Assembly: GCA_050180015.1 (NCBI GenBank)
Contig: JBFXEO010000132.1
Span: 1 to 8,280 of the forward strand
Direction: 5' to 3'
From: JBFXEO01 sp050180015
GTDB lineage: Bacteria > Bacteroidota > Bacteroidia > Bacteroidales > Tenuifilaceae
Length of the DNA stretch: 8,280 nt
Positions 1 to 5,690 of this stretch are shown here, piece after piece. Position 1 is the first letter of the stretch. Each line of letters begins with the position of its first letter. Made by a program: the position numbers and the translations under genes. Below the pieces are notes generated by a model. The model was not told the origin of the DNA, searched no databases, and worked only from the letters and a program-made list of their open reading frames with translations.

Positions 1-125
1 CGAATTAGTTCAATGGCTTTTTCGATATCACCTTTAGCCTCAACCAGTGCATTTTTACAATCCATCATACCGGCACCGGTTATCTTTCTTAGTTTGGCAA
101 CATCAGCAGCTGTTATTTCGGACAT
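1..125 (-). CDS. tsf: Elongation factor Ts, N-terminal part (cut by window edge)
   Basis: EF-Ts is the cytoplasmic nucleotide-exchange factor that regenerates EF-Tu-GTP. Only the first 41 codons are present; the gene continues past position 1. Reading the minus strand from the ATG at 125-123 gives a protein beginning MSEITAADVAKLRKITGAG, followed by MMDCKNALVEAKGD. This is the N-terminal UBA-like helical domain that binds EF-Tu, including the family signature (LRKITGAGMMDCKNAL, about residues 12-27). The start lies 22 nt after the rpsB stop and no Shine-Dalgarno sequence precedes it. The rpsB-tsf pairing is nearly universal in bacteria, so co-transcription and control from upstream are expected. 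The identity is secure; the rest of the protein cannot be judged. Confidence 0.95.
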   Translation of the reverse strand, partial: MSEITAADVAKLRKITGAGMMDCKNALVEAKGDIEKAIELI

Positions 126-147
126 TTTATTATCATTTAAGGTAATA

Positions 148-999
148 CTATTCATCAACTTTTTCTTCGGTACTGTCGGTAGCGTTATTAACTTCTTCTT
201 CAGCGTCTCCGTTTTCATTTACCGCCTCTACCGGCTTCTTATCCCTGCGGGCACGGGTTCTTGTTGGTTCTTCTTTTTTATCCTTAACTACAGGCTCTTT
301 TTCCTTTTCAGCTTTTCTTTCTTCCAGTCCTTCCTCAATTGCTTTTGCCATTACATCAATAATTAGAGTAATAGATTTTGAGGCATCGTCGTTAGCCGGA
401 ATTACAAAATCAATGGGAGTAGGATCACAGCAGGTATCAACCATTGCAAATACCGGAATGTTAAGTCTTTTAGCTTCGTGTACGGCGATGTATTCTTTCT
501 GAACATCCACGATGAATAGAGCAGCGGGAAGTCTGTTAAGGTCGGCAATAGAGCCTAAGTTCTTTTCCAACTTGGCGCGTTGACGGGAAATTTGAAGTTT
601 TTCGCGTTTCGACAGGTTATCGAAAGTGCCATCGTTCATCATCTTATCGATGGATGACATCTTCTTAACCGCCTTACGAATAGTAGGGAAGTTGGTTAAC
701 ATACCACCAGGCCAACGCTCGGTAACATAAGGCATGTTTACCTGTTTTACGCGTTCTGCTACAATATCTTTAGCTTGCTTTTTGGTGGCAACAAATAGGA
801 TTTTACGTCCTGATTTGGCAATTTGCTTAACTGCAGCGGCAGCTTCATCAATTTTAACTACTGTTTTGTGTAGGTCAATGATATGAATGCCATTGTTCTC
901 CATAAAAATGTATGGAGCCATTTTGGGGTTCCACTTACGTTTTAGGTGACCAAAATGAACACCCGCATCAAGTAGGTCTTTGAAATTTGTTCGTGACAT
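148..999 (-). CDS. rpsB: 30S ribosomal protein S2 (uS2)
   Basis: S2 is a late-assembling protein of the small subunit, at the head-body junction near S1. The 283-residue product starts MSRTNFKDLLDAGVHFGH, the typical S2 opening. It carries the GHLKRKWNPKMAPYIF block (17-32), RWPGGMLTNF (95-104), the coiled-coil hairpin region (about 110-155) and DPTPIDFVIPANDDA (192-206). The conserved fold ends near residue 225. The remaining 55 or so residues form a charged tail rich in Glu, Lys and Arg with no evident fold, longer than in E. coli S2 (about 241 residues in all). The ATG at 999-997 gives the exact conserved N terminus and has no Shine-Dalgarno sequence. The gene lies 109 nt after rpsI and 22 nt before tsf; the 109-nt spacer folds strongly and may be an autoregulatory leader. 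Confidence 0.98.
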   Translation of the reverse strand: MSRTNFKDLLDAGVHFGHLKRKWNPKMAPYIFMENNGIHIIDLHKTVVKIDEAAAAVKQIAKSGRKILFVATKKQAKDIVAERVKQVNMPYVTERWPGGMLTNFPTIRKAVKKMSSIDKMMNDGTFDNLSKREKLQISRQRAKLEKNLGSIADLNRLPAALFIVDVQKEYIAVHEAKRLNIPVFAMVDTCCDPTPIDFVIPANDDASKSITLIIDVMAKAIEEGLEERKAEKEKEPVVKDKKEEPTRTRARRDKKPVEAVNENGDAEEEVNNATDSTEEKVDE

Positions 1000-1020
1000 T
1001 TTGTTTTTAGTTTAGATTTA

Positions 1021-1083
1021 TTGGCAATCGCACAGTAGTCCCTTTCAGGAGTCTGGGCAATTTATTACTAAACTGCCTGCCAA
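1021..1083 (-). promoter_or_regulatory. Candidate structured RNA leader of rpsB-tsf (three-way junction)
   Basis: Read 5' to 3' on the minus strand, the rpsI-rpsB spacer can fold as three adjoining helices. P1 pairs UUGGCA (1083-1078) with UGCCAA (1026-1021). P2 follows with no gap: GGCAGUUUA (1077-1069), a GUAA loop of GNRA type (1068-1065) and UAAAUUGCC (1064-1056), nine consecutive pairs including one G-U. P3 (1055-1033) pairs CAG with CUG and UCC with GGA around an internal loop and a UGAAAG apical loop. The structure ends 21 nt before the rpsB ATG. S2 is known to repress rpsB-tsf through the mRNA leader in gammaproteobacteria. That this element does the same is inference; I do not recognise it as a named motif. 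It has no U-tract, so it is not an intrinsic terminator. Confidence 0.5.
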
Positions 1084-1108
1084 ATAATTAATAAATTTGA
1101 TAATTCTC

Positions 1109-1495
1109 TTAACGTTTGCTGAACTGGAATCTTTTCCTTGCTTTTGGTTGACCCGGTTTCTTACGTTCAACTTCGCGAGGATCGCGAGTCATGAACCCCT
1201 GGGCCTTAAGTGCCGGTTTGTTTTCAGCATTAAACTCAACTAAAGCGCGGGCAATTCCCAGGCGTACTGCTTCTGCCTGCCCCTTTTCTCCGCCACCATC
1301 AAGGGTAATCTTGATATCAAAATTTTCACTGGCATTCAGGACCATTAAGGGCTGCTTAACAACGTACTGTAATAGTTCTGAGCTAAAATATTTTTTTAAG
1401 TCTCTACCATTTATGGTGACATTGCCTTTACCTTCCTGAAGGTAAACACGGGCAACTGCAGACTTTCTTCTTCCTAATCCGTTATAAACCTGCAT
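1109..1495 (-). CDS. rpsI: 30S ribosomal protein S9 (uS9)
   Basis: S9 sits in the head of the small subunit, and its basic C-terminal tail reaches the P-site tRNA. The 128-residue product matches the usual length. It has the N-terminal GLGRRKSAVARVYL block (6-19), an inner region with GEKGQAEAVRLGIARAL (68-84), and the diagnostic ending RDPREVERKKPGQPKARKRF closing with QFSKR, whose terminal Arg is the conserved residue contacting the P-site tRNA anticodon stem-loop. The ATG at 1495-1493 lies 7 nt after the rplM stop, so the two are translated from one transcript. No Shine-Dalgarno sequence is evident. The rplM-rpsI pair is conserved across bacteria, and identification is secure. Confidence 0.98.
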   Translation of the reverse strand: MQVYNGLGRRKSAVARVYLQEGKGNVTINGRDLKKYFSSELLQYVVKQPLMVLNASENFDIKITLDGGGEKGQAEAVRLGIARALVEFNAENKPALKAQGFMTRDPREVERKKPGQPKARKRFQFSKR

Positions 1496-1502
1496 AAGTT
1501 AA

Positions 1503-1958
1503 CTATTTAATGGTACTTAAATCAATTTGTTTGGGCTTCTGTGCTTCGTGCGGATGCTCTGGACCCTCATAAACATAAAGGTTTCTGAAAAGTGCAGAAG
1601 CTAGCCTGTTCTTGGGCAGCATTCCCTTTACAGCATGTTCAATAACCCAAATAGGCTTGCGCTGTAACATTTCCTTCGGGGTGGAGAATCTTTGTCCCCC
1701 GGGGTAGCCAGTATGACGAACATACTGCTTGTCAGTTAACTTACGTCCGGTAAAACGAACTTTTTCTGCGTTGATAATGACTACATTATCGCCGCAATCA
1801 ACATGTGGAGTGTAGTTGGGTTTATGCTTTCCCCTGAGTATTTTGGCAGTCTGACTCGATAGCCTGCCTAAAATCTGGTTAGTCGCATCAATAACCACCC
1901 ACTCCTTTGTAACGGTTGCCTTGTTGGCCGATACCGTCTTGTAACTTAATGTGTCCAC
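1503..1958 (-). CDS. rplM: 50S ribosomal protein L13 (uL13)
   Basis: L13 is an early-assembling protein of the large subunit that binds 23S rRNA. The 151-residue product contains WVVIDATNQILGRLSSQTAKILRG split over residues 20-43, DNVVIINAEKVRFTG (57-71), the KxYVRHTGYPGG block (77-89) and MLPKNRL (113-119), all hallmarks of the family. The start is GTG (1958-1956), supported by homology-like N-terminal sequence DTLSYKT and by AGGAG at 1969-1965, six nt upstream. A clear Shine-Dalgarno is uncommon in this phylum, so this site may be meaningful. It is the first gene of the rplM-rpsI-rpsB-tsf operon. Its promoter is at 2025-2054, giving a leader of about 60 nt with a weak AT-rich hairpin (1969-1982) directly upstream of the Shine-Dalgarno. 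Confidence 0.98.
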   Translation of the reverse strand: MDTLSYKTVSANKATVTKEWVVIDATNQILGRLSSQTAKILRGKHKPNYTPHVDCGDNVVIINAEKVRFTGRKLTDKQYVRHTGYPGGQRFSTPKEMLQRKPIWVIEHAVKGMLPKNRLASALFRNLYVYEGPEHPHEAQKPKQIDLSTIK

Positions 1959-1964
1959 TGTAAA

Positions 1965-1969
1965 CTCCT
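1965..1969 (-). promoter_or_regulatory. Shine-Dalgarno (AGGAG) deciding the GTG start of rplM
   Basis: AGGAG reads on the minus strand six nt before the GTG at 1958-1956. Its spacing is standard and it supports GTG rather than any internal start. Most other genes in the window have no such motif, as expected in Bacteroidota. A 5-bp hairpin, TAACT-TAAA-AGTTA (1982-1969), abuts it and could influence access, but it is AT-only apart from one C-G pair and therefore weak. Confidence 0.7.
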
Positions 1970-2024
1970 AACTTTTAAGTTAATACCTATTTTTTTGTGA
2001 TCCTGTGTGATAATAAGCGGGATG

Positions 2025-2054
2025 CAAAAATACAACTATTTATTTAAACAACAA
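2025..2054 (-). promoter_or_regulatory. Promoter of the rplM-rpsI-rpsB-tsf operon
   Basis: On the minus strand the -7 element is TATTTTTG (2032-2025), a full match to the Bacteroidota consensus TAnnTTTG. A TTG at 2054-2052 lies 19 nt upstream, the standard spacing for the -33 element. A second TTG at 2051-2049 would give 16 nt and is less likely. Transcription should begin near 2018-2020, about 60 nt before the rplM GTG. The match is sequence-based; no experimental support is available here. Confidence 0.75.
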
Positions 2055-2216
2055 TACGTTTCGCCTGGGCAAATTGCATTTATTTTGTTGAAGATTGTGT
2101 AAGGTTTGCAATGAGAATATTTTAGAAGTACCTGAGACGCATCAAAGTGCCTGTTGCTGACTTTTAGTTTCCTGGGTAATATCCCAAATGTTTTGCAGCA
2201 TCCTTTTAATTTTTTA

Positions 2217-2246
2217 GTTCATCCAAACAATTTTGGGTTACTTTTG
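2217..2246 (+). promoter_or_regulatory. Possible promoter of the O-antigen ligase-like gene
   Basis: TACTTTTG at 2239-2246 fully matches the -7 consensus TAnnTTTG. The -33 position is poor: GTTC at 2217-2220 replaces TTG at roughly the right spacing (18 nt for TTC). Initiation would be near 2253, about 50 nt before the ATG. A -7 match alone can occur by chance in AT-rich sequence, so this is tentative. Confidence 0.35.
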
Positions 2247-2304
2247 GCGTTCCCATTTTTTACAATAATACCGTGTCTGTTTTTTTAAATTTTTAATTGG
2301 AGGA

Positions 2305-3891
2305 ATGTTGCCACTAAAACTTAATCATCGTTTAATTTACATAGCGGGGTTAATTATTACAGCGTGCTCTCTGCCATTTTCCGTTTTTACCACCAGCATA
2401 GGGCTTATTATTTTGGTGGTTAACTTTTTGTTTGAGGGGAACTGGAATGCCAAAGTAAACAATGTTAAAAAGAATAAGGCGTTGTGGTTCGCCCTGCTGG
2501 TTTATGCTCCCGTACTGTATAGCTTGTTTTACTCATCTAATGCGGCTGGTGCAATTAAAGAATTACGGCTATGGCTTCCGTTCCTTATAGTTCCCCTTGT
2601 TGTGGCTATGGGCAACCCCTTGAAGTTGTCAGAGTTTAAATGGGTAATGCTGTCTTTTATACTGGCCGTTTTTGTTGCCACCGCTATAAGCATGGGGTAC
2701 TTTAAAATTCTTTCAAAGAATACCGCTTTTGATATTCGTCAGATTTCACCCTTCATTTCACACATCCGTTACGCGTTGATGGTAAACCTTGCAATAGTAA
2801 TTTTAATTTACTTTATATTTACCGGTGGAGTGGTATCCCGTAGGGCGAAACTATTTTTTCTGGTAGCAGTTCTTTGGTTTATCTTTTTTTTGGTAACACT
2901 ACAATCGCTCACCGGAATAATTATGCTTTTATTACTTATTACTTACGGTATAGGCTGGCTTATTTTCGTCAGTAAAAACTCAACTACCCGGTTTACGATT
3001 ACAGCTATTGCCCTTGCCGCCCTGTTTCTTCTTGCCTCAGTATTTACCCATAAAATAGATGCCTTTTACAAACGGAATTATGTTGATCTTTTAAATCTTC
3101 CGAAACAAACAATTAATGGCAATACTTACCAGCACGATACATTGCGGCGTGTATATGAAAACGGGAATTTAGTATATATAAATATTTGCCCCGTTGAACT
3201 TAAAAATCAGTGGGAGCGACGGAGCAATTTTCCTTTTCAAGGATTGGACAAGAAAGGCCAACTGCTAAGTGCAACGCTTATCCGTTACTTGGCATCGCTC
3301 GGACTAACCAAGGATTCTATCGGTATTAGCAAACTTGACAGCATAGACATTCAACTCGTTGAAAATGGGGCAACAAGTATTGTATTCAGGAATTCCACCG
3401 TTGGGTTGAATAAAAGAATTTACCAGTTACTCTGGGAATTTGATGCCTATAAAAATGAGGGTACCATCAGTAAAAGCTCTGTAATTCAACGGTTGGTTTA
3501 CGCTAAGGCCGCATGGTCAATAATAGATCAGCATCCCTTGTTCGGCGTGGGATGGGGCGATTTACAGAAAAATTTGAACGAATACTATACAAAAAATGTA
3601 AAAAACTTACCCTCAGAACATTGGTTTTTCCCCCATAATCAGTATTTAACAGTTTGGGCAAGTACGGGATTGGTCGGCTTAATAATTTTTCTGGTGGGAC
3701 TTATTGCCCCAATTGTACTCACAAAAAAATTCAAATATTTTTTGCCGTTGTATTTTCTACTGATGATAATGATCTCGATGCTCAACGAGGATACTTTCGA
3801 AACACATATCGGAATTACTTTTGCTGCTCTTTTCGGCTCATTATTTATTTTTGGATACCCTTTTGTAGCGGATACCGATGAGCCGAAATAG
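2305..3891 (+). CDS. O-antigen ligase / polymerase-like membrane protein (Wzy_C family)
   Basis: This 528-residue polytopic inner-membrane protein has hydrophobic segments near residues 10-44 (two), 58-77, 88-103, 113-131, 155-174, 181-223 (two), 230-248, 450-473, 477-495 and 500-518. Between the last two groups lies a large hydrophilic loop, about 250-450, predicted periplasmic. The loop ends with AAWSIIDQHPLFGVGWGD (402-419) and FPHNQYLTVWASTGLVG (442-458), the Wzy_C/WaaL-type signature in which the HN-containing motif (H444) is functionally important. Family members join or polymerise undecaprenyl-linked glycans at the periplasmic face; substrate and whether it is ligase or polymerase cannot be read here. 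No glycan genes adjoin it. GGAGG (2299-2303) sits only one nt before the ATG, so TTG at 2308 is an alternative start. It overlaps the next gene by 14 nt. Confidence 0.8.
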   Translation: MLPLKLNHRLIYIAGLIITACSLPFSVFTTSIGLIILVVNFLFEGNWNAKVNNVKKNKALWFALLVYAPVLYSLFYSSNAAGAIKELRLWLPFLIVPLVVAMGNPLKLSEFKWVMLSFILAVFVATAISMGYFKILSKNTAFDIRQISPFISHIRYALMVNLAIVILIYFIFTGGVVSRRAKLFFLVAVLWFIFFLVTLQSLTGIIMLLLLITYGIGWLIFVSKNSTTRFTITAIALAALFLLASVFTHKIDAFYKRNYVDLLNLPKQTINGNTYQHDTLRRVYENGNLVYINICPVELKNQWERRSNFPFQGLDKKGQLLSATLIRYLASLGLTKDSIGISKLDSIDIQLVENGATSIVFRNSTVGLNKRIYQLLWEFDAYKNEGTISKSSVIQRLVYAKAAWSIIDQHPLFGVGWGDLQKNLNEYYTKNVKNLPSEHWFFPHNQYLTVWASTGLVGLIIFLVGLIAPIVLTKKFKYFLPLYFLLMIMISMLNEDTFETHIGITFAALFGSLFIFGYPFVADTDEPK

Positions 3892-4399
3892 CCTACACGC
3901 TGATTTTTACCAACGCGATGTTCTTCTTGTTGCCCCGGAATTGCTGGGCAAACAGATTGTACGTACTTTTCCTGACGGAACACAACTCCGGCACATCATT
4001 ACAGAGGTTGAAGCGTATAAAGGATATGACGACTTGGCCTGTCATGCCAGCAGCGGGCGTACTAAAAGGAATAATGTGATGTTTATGCAGGGTGGGCTAA
4101 TTTACGTTTACCTGATTTACGGTATGTACTGGATGTTAAATGTAGTTACATCGGTTGAGAACGAGCCAGAAGCAGTGCTAATCCGGGGAATATCAGGTTG
4201 CTCCGGGCCGGGAAGGTTAACCAAGCGGTTACGAGTTGACAAGAGTTTTTACGCTGAAGACCTTACCAAATCTCAAAGAATTTGGATTGACGATGTGGGC
4301 TTTTCTCCCAGAGTAACCTCAACACCCAGAATAGGGATAGACTATGCGGGGTCGTACTGGGCAAATATACCATGGAGGTTTATAGCCGATGAATATTAA
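3878..4399 (+). CDS. DNA-3-methyladenine glycosylase, AAG/MPG family
   Basis: This cytoplasmic base-excision repair enzyme removes alkylated purines such as 3-methyladenine by hydrolysing the N-glycosidic bond. The 173-residue product shows the family landmarks in order: LLGKQIVR (22-29), the catalytic block ITEVEAY (41-47, E45 matching human AAG Glu125 and Y47 its Tyr127), CHASSGRT with H56 (human His136), RNNVMFMQGG (64-73), YVYLIYGMYWMLNVV (76-90), EAVLIRG with R103, GPGRLTKRL (110-118), PRIGID (150-155) and PWRF (165-168). The segment between R103 and GPGRL is very short; many relatives carry roughly 15-20 more residues (EP...G...M..R) there. The start at 3878 lies inside the end of the upstream gene, suggesting translational coupling. 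No Shine-Dalgarno sequence is clear. Confidence 0.93.
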   Translation: MSRNSLHADFYQRDVLLVAPELLGKQIVRTFPDGTQLRHIITEVEAYKGYDDLACHASSGRTKRNNVMFMQGGLIYVYLIYGMYWMLNVVTSVENEPEAVLIRGISGCSGPGRLTKRLRVDKSFYAEDLTKSQRIWIDDVGFSPRVTSTPRIGIDYAGSYWANIPWRFIADEY

Positions 4400-4483
4400 T
4401 TAATCATTTTAAGGCCTGACTTATACGTGATGGAATTTCTACTTTTATGATCAATAATTATCAAACAACAAATTACCGGAATC

Positions 4484-5428
4484 ATGAAAATAGTGTTTGC
4501 CGAACAAATTGGTATAAGCACAAAACAGAAATCCGATTTTGTTGCTGAAATGCAGCAGGAATCACACATTGTTCAATTTTTTGATGCTCCCATTAAGGAT
4601 CAGGCCGACCTTCGCCAACGGATTGCCGACTCCGGTATTTTAGTTATCGGCAACTATCCGTTATCGGAGAGCACAATCAGCTTATGCCCTAATCTGAAAT
4701 TGATTTCGGTGGCATTCACCGGGGTCGATCACCTTCCGGTAGATTACTGTAAGTTGAAAGATATTGCTGTATGCAATGCTGCCGGATATAGCACCACGGC
4801 AGTATCCGAGTTAACAATCTGCCTGGCAATATCATTACTAAGAAATGTTGTTGCGCTCGATTTAAGAACCCGTTCAGAAAATTCGCGTGACAGTTTCCTG
4901 GGCGAAGAGTTACAGGGAAAAACTTTTGGAATTATTGGGCTGGGTGCTATCGGGACAAAAGTTGCCCAACTTGCCACCGCGTTTGGCTGTAAAGTAATTG
5001 CACATACTCGTACTCCTAAAATCATCTCCAACGTAGAGCTGGTGAGTTTTAATGAATTAATGGCCAACGCCGATATCGTGTCGCTTCATATTCCGGCAAA
5101 CAGCCAAACTGTAGGATTGATTAGCAGGCAAGCGATAGGATTGATGAAGCCCACTGCTACTTTAATAAATACAGCAAGAGGAACGCTTATTGATTACAAT
5201 GCACTATCTGCCGCTCTAAAAAACAACACTATAGCAGGCACTGCCGTAGATGTTTACGAACATGAGCCGCCCATCGAAAAAGGACATCCACTATTTGGTG
5301 CCCCCAAAACAATTCTTTTACCCCATGTTGGCTTTGCTACCACTGCCGCTATTGACCAGCGTACAGGCATTGTTCTGGAAAATATCCGTTGCTGGCTCAA
5401 GGGAAAACCACAAAATGTTATGGCATAG
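4484..5428 (+). CDS. D-isomer-specific 2-hydroxyacid dehydrogenase
   Basis: A 314-residue cytoplasmic oxidoreductase that interconverts a 2-keto acid and a D-2-hydroxy acid with a nicotinamide cofactor. The substrate-binding domain is split (1-100 and about 285-314) around a Rossmann domain (about 101-284) carrying GLGAIG (152-157). The catalytic triad is in place: R232 in NTARG, E261 in HEPP, and H281 in LPHVGF. After the second Rossmann strand the sequence is AHTRTP (173-178), with Arg-Thr where NAD enzymes usually have an acidic residue, which points to NADP(H). The protein is shorter than phosphoglycerate dehydrogenases with ACT domains and has none. Glyoxylate/hydroxypyruvate reductase is a plausible role but not shown. 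It lies 84 nt after the glycosylase gene; no Shine-Dalgarno or convincing promoter is visible. Confidence 0.9.
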   Translation: MKIVFAEQIGISTKQKSDFVAEMQQESHIVQFFDAPIKDQADLRQRIADSGILVIGNYPLSESTISLCPNLKLISVAFTGVDHLPVDYCKLKDIAVCNAAGYSTTAVSELTICLAISLLRNVVALDLRTRSENSRDSFLGEELQGKTFGIIGLGAIGTKVAQLATAFGCKVIAHTRTPKIISNVELVSFNELMANADIVSLHIPANSQTVGLISRQAIGLMKPTATLINTARGTLIDYNALSAALKNNTIAGTAVDVYEHEPPIEKGHPLFGAPKTILLPHVGFATTAAIDQRTGIVLENIRCWLKGKPQNVMA

Positions 5429-5465
5429 CAAACAAAGCGATCATCGTAATTTTTCCCCAAAAAAT

Positions 5466-5497
5466 TTGTATCTAATTAAATAATTGTATTACATTTG
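5466..5497 (+). promoter_or_regulatory. Promoter of tRNA-Asn
   Basis: TTG at 5466-5468 and TACATTTG at 5490-5497 (full TAnnTTTG match) are separated by 21 nt, within the range for the Bacteroidota housekeeping sigma factor. Initiation near 5503-5505 would leave a 5' leader of about 15 nt on the tRNA precursor, a sensible length for RNase P processing. The location directly before a stable RNA gene strengthens the call. Confidence 0.75.
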
Positions 5498-5518
5498 CAC
5501 CGCTAAAGAAAACAGCAC

Positions 5519-5592
5519 TCCTCATTAGCTCAGTTGGTTAGAGCACCTGACTGTTAATCAGGGGGTCCTAGGTTCAAGTCCTAGATGAGGAG
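5519..5592 (+). tRNA. tRNA-Asn (anticodon GTT)
   Basis: All cloverleaf parts are present in 74 nt. The acceptor stem pairs TCCTCAT (5519-5525) with ATGAGGA (5585-5591). The D arm is GCTC-AGTTGGTTA-GAGC, and the anticodon stem CCTGA/TCAGG encloses the loop CTGTTAA with anticodon GTT at 5553-5555, which reads the Asn codons AAC and AAU. The T arm is CTAGG-TTCAAGT-CCTAG. The discriminator is G5592, as expected for tRNA-Asn. The next bases are CAA, so the 3' CCA is not encoded and must be added by nucleotidyltransferase. The gene stands alone between its own promoter and terminator. Confidence 0.98.
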
Positions 5593-5593
5593 C

Positions 5594-5626
5594 AACCCCG
5601 GTTAATGATCGGGGTTTTTTATTTTT
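5594..5626 (+). terminator. Intrinsic terminator of tRNA-Asn
   Basis: AACCCCGGT (5594-5602) pairs with ATCGGGGTT (5608-5616) around a TAATG loop, nine pairs including one G-U and five G-C. It is followed by T5615-T5620 and a further T-run to 5626. It starts two nt after the mature tRNA end and insulates the kinase gene downstream, which therefore needs its own promoter. Confidence 0.9.
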
Positions 5627-5690
5627 ACAAAAGCGCACACTCCGCATTCAGATAATTTGTCTAATTTTCAACCAAATAATAATTAAGGCC

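Larger units (their letters stand above)
1959..2304. other. Divergent intergenic region between rplM and the O-antigen ligase-like gene
   Basis: This 346-bp region has no convincing gene on either strand. It holds the rplM leader and promoter on the left (1959-2054) and a weaker plus-strand promoter candidate on the right (2239-2246). Between about 2055 and 2216 I see only AT-rich sequence with minor inverted repeats, such as TGGG/CCCA around 2172-2185, none strong enough to call. CCAAA/TTTGG at 2223-2236 just before the plus-strand -7 element is a 5-bp inverted repeat of doubtful meaning. Confidence 0.6.

Noticed and set aside
13..366. Plus-strand open frame of 117 codons opposite tsf and rpsB
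   Set aside because: It lies antisense to two firmly identified genes, and its low-complexity Phe/Ser-rich product mirrors the charged tail of S2.
2000..2023. ATCC/GGAT pairing in the rplM leader as part of an L13 leader RNA
   Set aside because: Only four pairs around a 16-nt loop; not enough to call a structure without comparative data.
2273..2286. GTGTCTG followed by a T-run, also found at 7372-7384, in the leaders of two plus-strand genes
   Set aside because: Half of the match is a T-run in AT-rich sequence, and the distances to the start codons differ (about 20 versus 77 nt); probably chance.
3639..3983. Minus-strand open frame of 114 codons across the ligase-glycosylase junction
   Set aside because: It is antisense to conserved motifs of both genes (HN motif region and the glycosylase N terminus) and shows no domain or start signal.
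4440..4447. TACTTTTA as a -7 element for the dehydrogenase gene
   Set aside because: The final G of TAnnTTTG is missing and no TTG lies at the right distance upstream.
4744..5067. Minus-strand open frame opposite the dehydrogenase Rossmann domain
   Set aside because: The opposite strand encodes the conserved GLGAIG region; the antisense product looks like nothing recognisable.
5429..5465. Terminator after the dehydrogenase gene
   Set aside because: CGATCATCG before a T-run leaves no room for a loop, so no stable hairpin forms.
5519..5592. tRNA-Asn as an integration site for a mobile element
   Set aside because: No integrase and no duplicated tRNA 3' end appear downstream; the tRNA is followed directly by its terminator and a housekeeping-type kinase.
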